From assembly GCA_965368585.1 (NCBI GenBank), contig CBDUNM010000214.1, positions 1-6,595 of the forward strand: a stretch of 6,595 nucleotides of DNA. Reading direction: 5' to 3'. The position numbers were made by a program, and so were the translations under genes. This DNA comes from JARRQB01 sp965368585. Its GTDB lineage: Bacteria > Pseudomonadota > Gammaproteobacteria > Chromatiales > Chromatiaceae. Shown here one piece after another: positions 3,852 to 6,595 of this stretch. The notes beneath the pieces are model-generated. The model made no database searches, was not told the DNA's origin, and saw only the letters and a list, made by a program, of their open reading frames with translations. Numbering within the stretch: the first letter of the stretch is position 1; the number at the start of each line of letters is the position of its first letter.

Positions 3852-6595
3852 TCAAATTTTGCCGGGAAGCGAACCGGGTCGGCCGAGAAAATAGCCTTGG
3901 GCGTAATCGACGCCGATTTCATTGAGTACGCGGACGCAATCCGCGGTCTCTACGTGCTCCGCGACAGTCTGAATCTTCAAGGTGTGGGCAACGCTGCTGA
4001 TCGCCTCGACCATGGACTGGTCGTTCGGATCCCGGGCGACGTCACGCACGAAGCTGCCGTCGAGCTTCAGAAAATCCACCCCCAATCCTTTGAGATAGGC
4101 AAACGAGGACAAACCGCTGCCGAAGTCGTCCAGCGCAAATCGACCGCCTAAAGCCTGCACGTCCCCGATAAAACCCCGCGCGGCGCTTAGATTCCGGATC
4201 GCGGCGGTTTCGGTGATTTCAAAACAGATTCGTTCGGGCGAAATGCCGTACCGATCAATCCGATCGCGAACAAACGCCAGGGATCCTTCTTCGTTGAGCG
4301 AACTCCCCGAAAGGTTTATACATATGAGCGCGTCCGGATCGCGCGGAAACAGCGAGTCCAGGTCGCGCAGCGCGGTTTCGATGACCCACCGGTCTATGGC
4401 GTACATCAACCCATATCGTTCAGCCGCCGGAATGAATGCCGCGGGGTTCGATATATGGCCGTCGTCGTCGTGCATTCGTACCAGAAGTTCGTAGCCCCAC
4501 GGGCGCTCGATCTTGCAACCTCCCAGCGCGAATATCGGCTGACCGTGCAGCATCAGGCGATCTCCCGCTACCGCTCCCTTGATGTCAGCGGCACGGATGA
4601 TTTCACGATGGCGCGGATCGGCGCCGTCTATTTCTTCGCTCGCGTATAGGTGAACCCGATTGCGCCCGCCGTCTTTAGCGGCGTAACAGGCAACATCGGC
4701 CTGGCTCAACAACTCTTCAGCCGTCTGGGTGCCCCCTCCAATGCGCACCACACCAACACTTACGCCGAGTTCGAATGAGCGCTCGGCCCATACAAATTTG
4801 AAATTTCTGATCGCGGCGACCACGGACTCCGCGATCTCCAAGGCTTTTTCCAATGGACAATTGTTGAGCAGAACCCCGAACTCGTCGCCGCCCAGACGCG
4901 CCACGGTGTCGCGGTCTCGCATCTGACCCGCAAGCAGTGACGCCAACTTCTTGAGCAGTTCATCCCCGGCGCCGTGACCAGCCGTGTCGTTGACAATCTT
5001 GAACTGGTCCAGATCAAGATAACAAAGAGCGTGCATAGCACCGTACTGCTTGCTGCTGGCGAGGGATTGCTCGAGACGGCGGTCAAATTCCCGGCGGTTG
5101 ACCAATCCCGTTAGTGCGTCGTGACTGGCGTAATGCTCGGCCTCACGCGCCATGCGCCGGGTCTCGCTAACGTCATTGAAGACCAGCACCACGCCGATCA
5201 TCTGGTTGTTACGATCGAGGATCGGCGCCGCGGAGTCCTGGATTGCAAACTCGCGCCCCGATCGGCTGACGAGCACGGTGTGGTTCGCGAGACCCATGAT
5301 CTTGCCTTCTTCGAGGCATCGCGCCACGGGATCCTTTGGGGTGTCGCCGGTCGCTTCGTTAAAGATAGTGAAAACGGATGTGACCGGGCGTCCGACGGCT
5401 TCTGCGTTGGACCATTCGGTGAGTTCTTCCGCGGCCGGGTTGATGAATTCAATCATGCCCTTTGCATCCGTCGTGATGACCGCGTCACCGATGGAATGAA
5501 GCGTGACTTCTATGCGTTCCTTTTCCTGGTACAGCGCCCGCTGCATCTGTTTGCGCTTCGTCACCTCGTTTTGCAGCGCCTCGTTAAAGGACGCGAGCTC
5601 AGACGCCTGTCGCGTGGTCTGCAACTGCCGGCCGGTGAGGGCAATCAAGAACAGCCCGAGCATTCCCGTCAGCGAAAGCCCTCCCGCCAATACTACCCAG
5701 CTGTACCATGGCCGCCGGCCTGAGAAGTAAGCTGGCGTTGGCGCGACAATGGCTCGCCATTGTCGCCCTGCCATAAGGTATTCGCGCGACCAACTTAAAC
5801 CCTGGCTTGGCGATTGGTCTTGACCGGGGGCAGCGCGCGTGCCGACGCCCGCTTCGTCGAACACGTGGGAAGCTAGCAACGTAACGTCGTCCACCAAGGT
5901 TTCGTCGTATAGTCGCGCGTCGATGTTTCGAATGCCCAACCCGGACAGCGCGGCCGAAAAAACATCGTCCATGCGAAACACGCCGACGATGAAGCCCAAC
6001 AGCTGCGCGCGGCGCTGCTCCATCGATGACGGCGCATCAACGCCCGAGTAGTGCGGGACGGCTACCAGTACGCCCTGCTGCTCGCCTGTCTCCTGAACCA
6101 ACGTGATCGCGCGCGTCGCGACTGCCTGCCCAGTATCGCGTGCCTGGTCTAGCGCCTGGTGTCTGGCAGGGTTAGCGTAGATATCCAGGCCGATCGCCGT
6201 CTCGTTTCCATCGAAGGGCTCGATGTACTGCACCAGCACGTATGTGTCGCGCTCGCCAGCCGTCACCACACCGCCGTCGGGCCCGATTTCAGTAACCCGG
6301 AACGACGGGAAACCCTCGTCACGAATACGCTTTTCCAGCGCGGCACGTTGGGCGGAAAGTACGCGGGGATTCCACCCGATCGCCTGGATTCCTGGCACCC
6401 TGTCGATGGTGTGGTTCACAAAGGTATGAAATTCTTCGCGGGTGACCTCGTCGGAGCTCTGAAAGAAGTTCTCTATTGCGTGCAACACATCGAGGTAGCG
6501 GGCGAACTGTTTGGTCAGCGCCTCACCTATCAAATCCGCGTGATGTTCGAACTCGAGTTGCTGCCGCCTTTTCTCCTCTGAGCCGGCGAGTGAAA
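3852..6595 (-). CDS. Membrane-bound c-di-GMP enzyme, CHASE-TM-PAS-GGDEF-EAL (N-terminus outside window)
   Basis: Partial at its 5' end: the frame stays open to the right edge, and the 20 codons before the TTG at 6531-6533 read SLAGSEEKRRQQLEFEHHAD, fitting the helix that leads into a CHASE domain, so that TTG is an internal Leu. Numbered from it, 893 residues remain. Residues 1-215 are CHASE, a periplasmic ligand sensor (GIQAIGWNPRV, YIEPFDGNE, LVQETGEQQGV). One transmembrane helix lies at about 277-299, then a short coiled coil to 340, PAS at about 341-455 (GDAVITTDAKG, FINPAAEELT) and GGDEF at 465-630. The GGDEF motif (548-552) is intact and preceded by an inhibitory-site RxxD (R539, D542). 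EAL spans about 650-888; its signature is ELL (682-684). Glu 682, Asn 740, Glu 772, DD 802-803, Lys 823, Glu 859 and Gln 879 are all present, so phosphodiesterase activity is likely. The enzyme may both make and degrade c-di-GMP, with PAS and CHASE setting the balance. A first transmembrane helix should lie past the window edge. No partner gene is visible. Confidence 0.95.
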   Translation of the reverse strand, partial: SLAGSEEKRRQQLEFEHHADLIGEALTKQFARYLDVLHAIENFFQSSDEVTREEFHTFVNHTIDRVPGIQAIGWNPRVLSAQRAALEKRIRDEGFPSFRVTEIGPDGGVVTAGERDTYVLVQYIEPFDGNETAIGLDIYANPARHQALDQARDTGQAVATRAITLVQETGEQQGVLVAVPHYSGVDAPSSMEQRRAQLLGFIVGVFRMDDVFSAALSGLGIRNIDARLYDETLVDDVTLLASHVFDEAGVGTRAAPGQDQSPSQGLSWSREYLMAGRQWRAIVAPTPAYFSGRRPWYSWVVLAGGLSLTGMLGLFLIALTGRQLQTTRQASELASFNEALQNEVTKRKQMQRALYQEKERIEVTLHSIGDAVITTDAKGMIEFINPAAEELTEWSNAEAVGRPVTSVFTIFNEATGDTPKDPVARCLEEGKIMGLANHTVLVSRSGREFAIQDSAAPILDRNNQMIGVVLVFNDVSETRRMAREAEHYASHDALTGLVNRREFDRRLEQSLASSKQYGAMHALCYLDLDQFKIVNDTAGHGAGDELLKKLASLLAGQMRDRDTVARLGGDEFGVLLNNCPLEKALEIAESVVAAIRNFKFVWAERSFELGVSVGVVRIGGGTQTAEELLSQADVACYAAKDGGRNRVHLYASEEIDGADPRHREIIRAADIKGAVAGDRLMLHGQPIFALGGCKIERPWGYELLVRMHDDDGHISNPAAFIPAAERYGLMYAIDRWVIETALRDLDSLFPRDPDALICINLSGSSLNEEGSLAFVRDRIDRYGISPERICFEITETAAIRNLSAARGFIGDVQALGGRFALDDFGSGLSSFAYLKGLGVDFLKLDGSFVRDVARDPNDQSMVEAISSVAHTLKIQTVAEHVETADCVRVLNEIGVDYAQGYFLGRPGSLPGKI

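Noticed and set aside
3705..4151. 148-codon plus-strand open frame
   Set aside because: It mostly overlaps, antisense, the EAL domain of the c-di-GMP enzyme and has no family features.
5121..5723. 200-codon plus-strand open frame
   Set aside because: It is antisense to the TM-PAS-GGDEF part of the c-di-GMP gene; its composition reflects the complementary codons only.
6531..6533. TTG as the start codon of the c-di-GMP enzyme
   Set aside because: The frame is open to the window edge with CHASE-like helix sequence upstream, there is no Shine-Dalgarno, and starting here would leave the periplasmic domain without a leading membrane helix.

Overview
The window reads as a GC-rich proteobacterial chromosome or genomic-island segment. 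The protein types and the style of the c-di-GMP enzyme fit a gammaproteobacterium best, but no marker gene is present to fix this. No rRNA, tRNA or CRISPR array is visible.

Layout. Positions 1-1600 are a graveyard on both strands: a small piece of a phage-type tyrosine integrase (about 119-268, +), a stretch with nothing recognisable (269-600), a conserved TPR-type protein broken by two in-frame stop codons (about 601-1347, +), and the C-terminal tail of an IS21-family IstB helper ATPase (1400-1591, -). Positions 1600-1825 hold repeat-like sequence and a possible tiny arginine-rich ORF with a strong Shine-Dalgarno. Next comes an intact gene (1826-3295, +) for a PPP-type metallophosphatase with a divergent FHA-like N-terminal part. 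A hairpin-rich intergenic stretch with a good rho-independent terminator follows. At 3487-3760 (+) is a frameshifted IS3-type transposase orfA remnant. From 3852 to the right edge (-) runs a large, apparently intact membrane-bound c-di-GMP enzyme (CHASE-TM-PAS-GGDEF-EAL), whose N-terminus lies beyond the window.

How they fit together. The two intact genes converge and are separated by the transposase remnant, so they are not an operon. Both are signalling proteins: one probably handles phosphoprotein or nucleotide phosphate hydrolysis, the other makes and/or degrades c-di-GMP in response to a periplasmic ligand. Nothing in the sequence links them functionally. The phosphatase stays intact while everything else between 1 and 3800 has decayed, so it may be retained cargo of an old mobile region. 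I see no convincing new multi-gene system here; the FHA-like/PPP fusion is the most unusual item.
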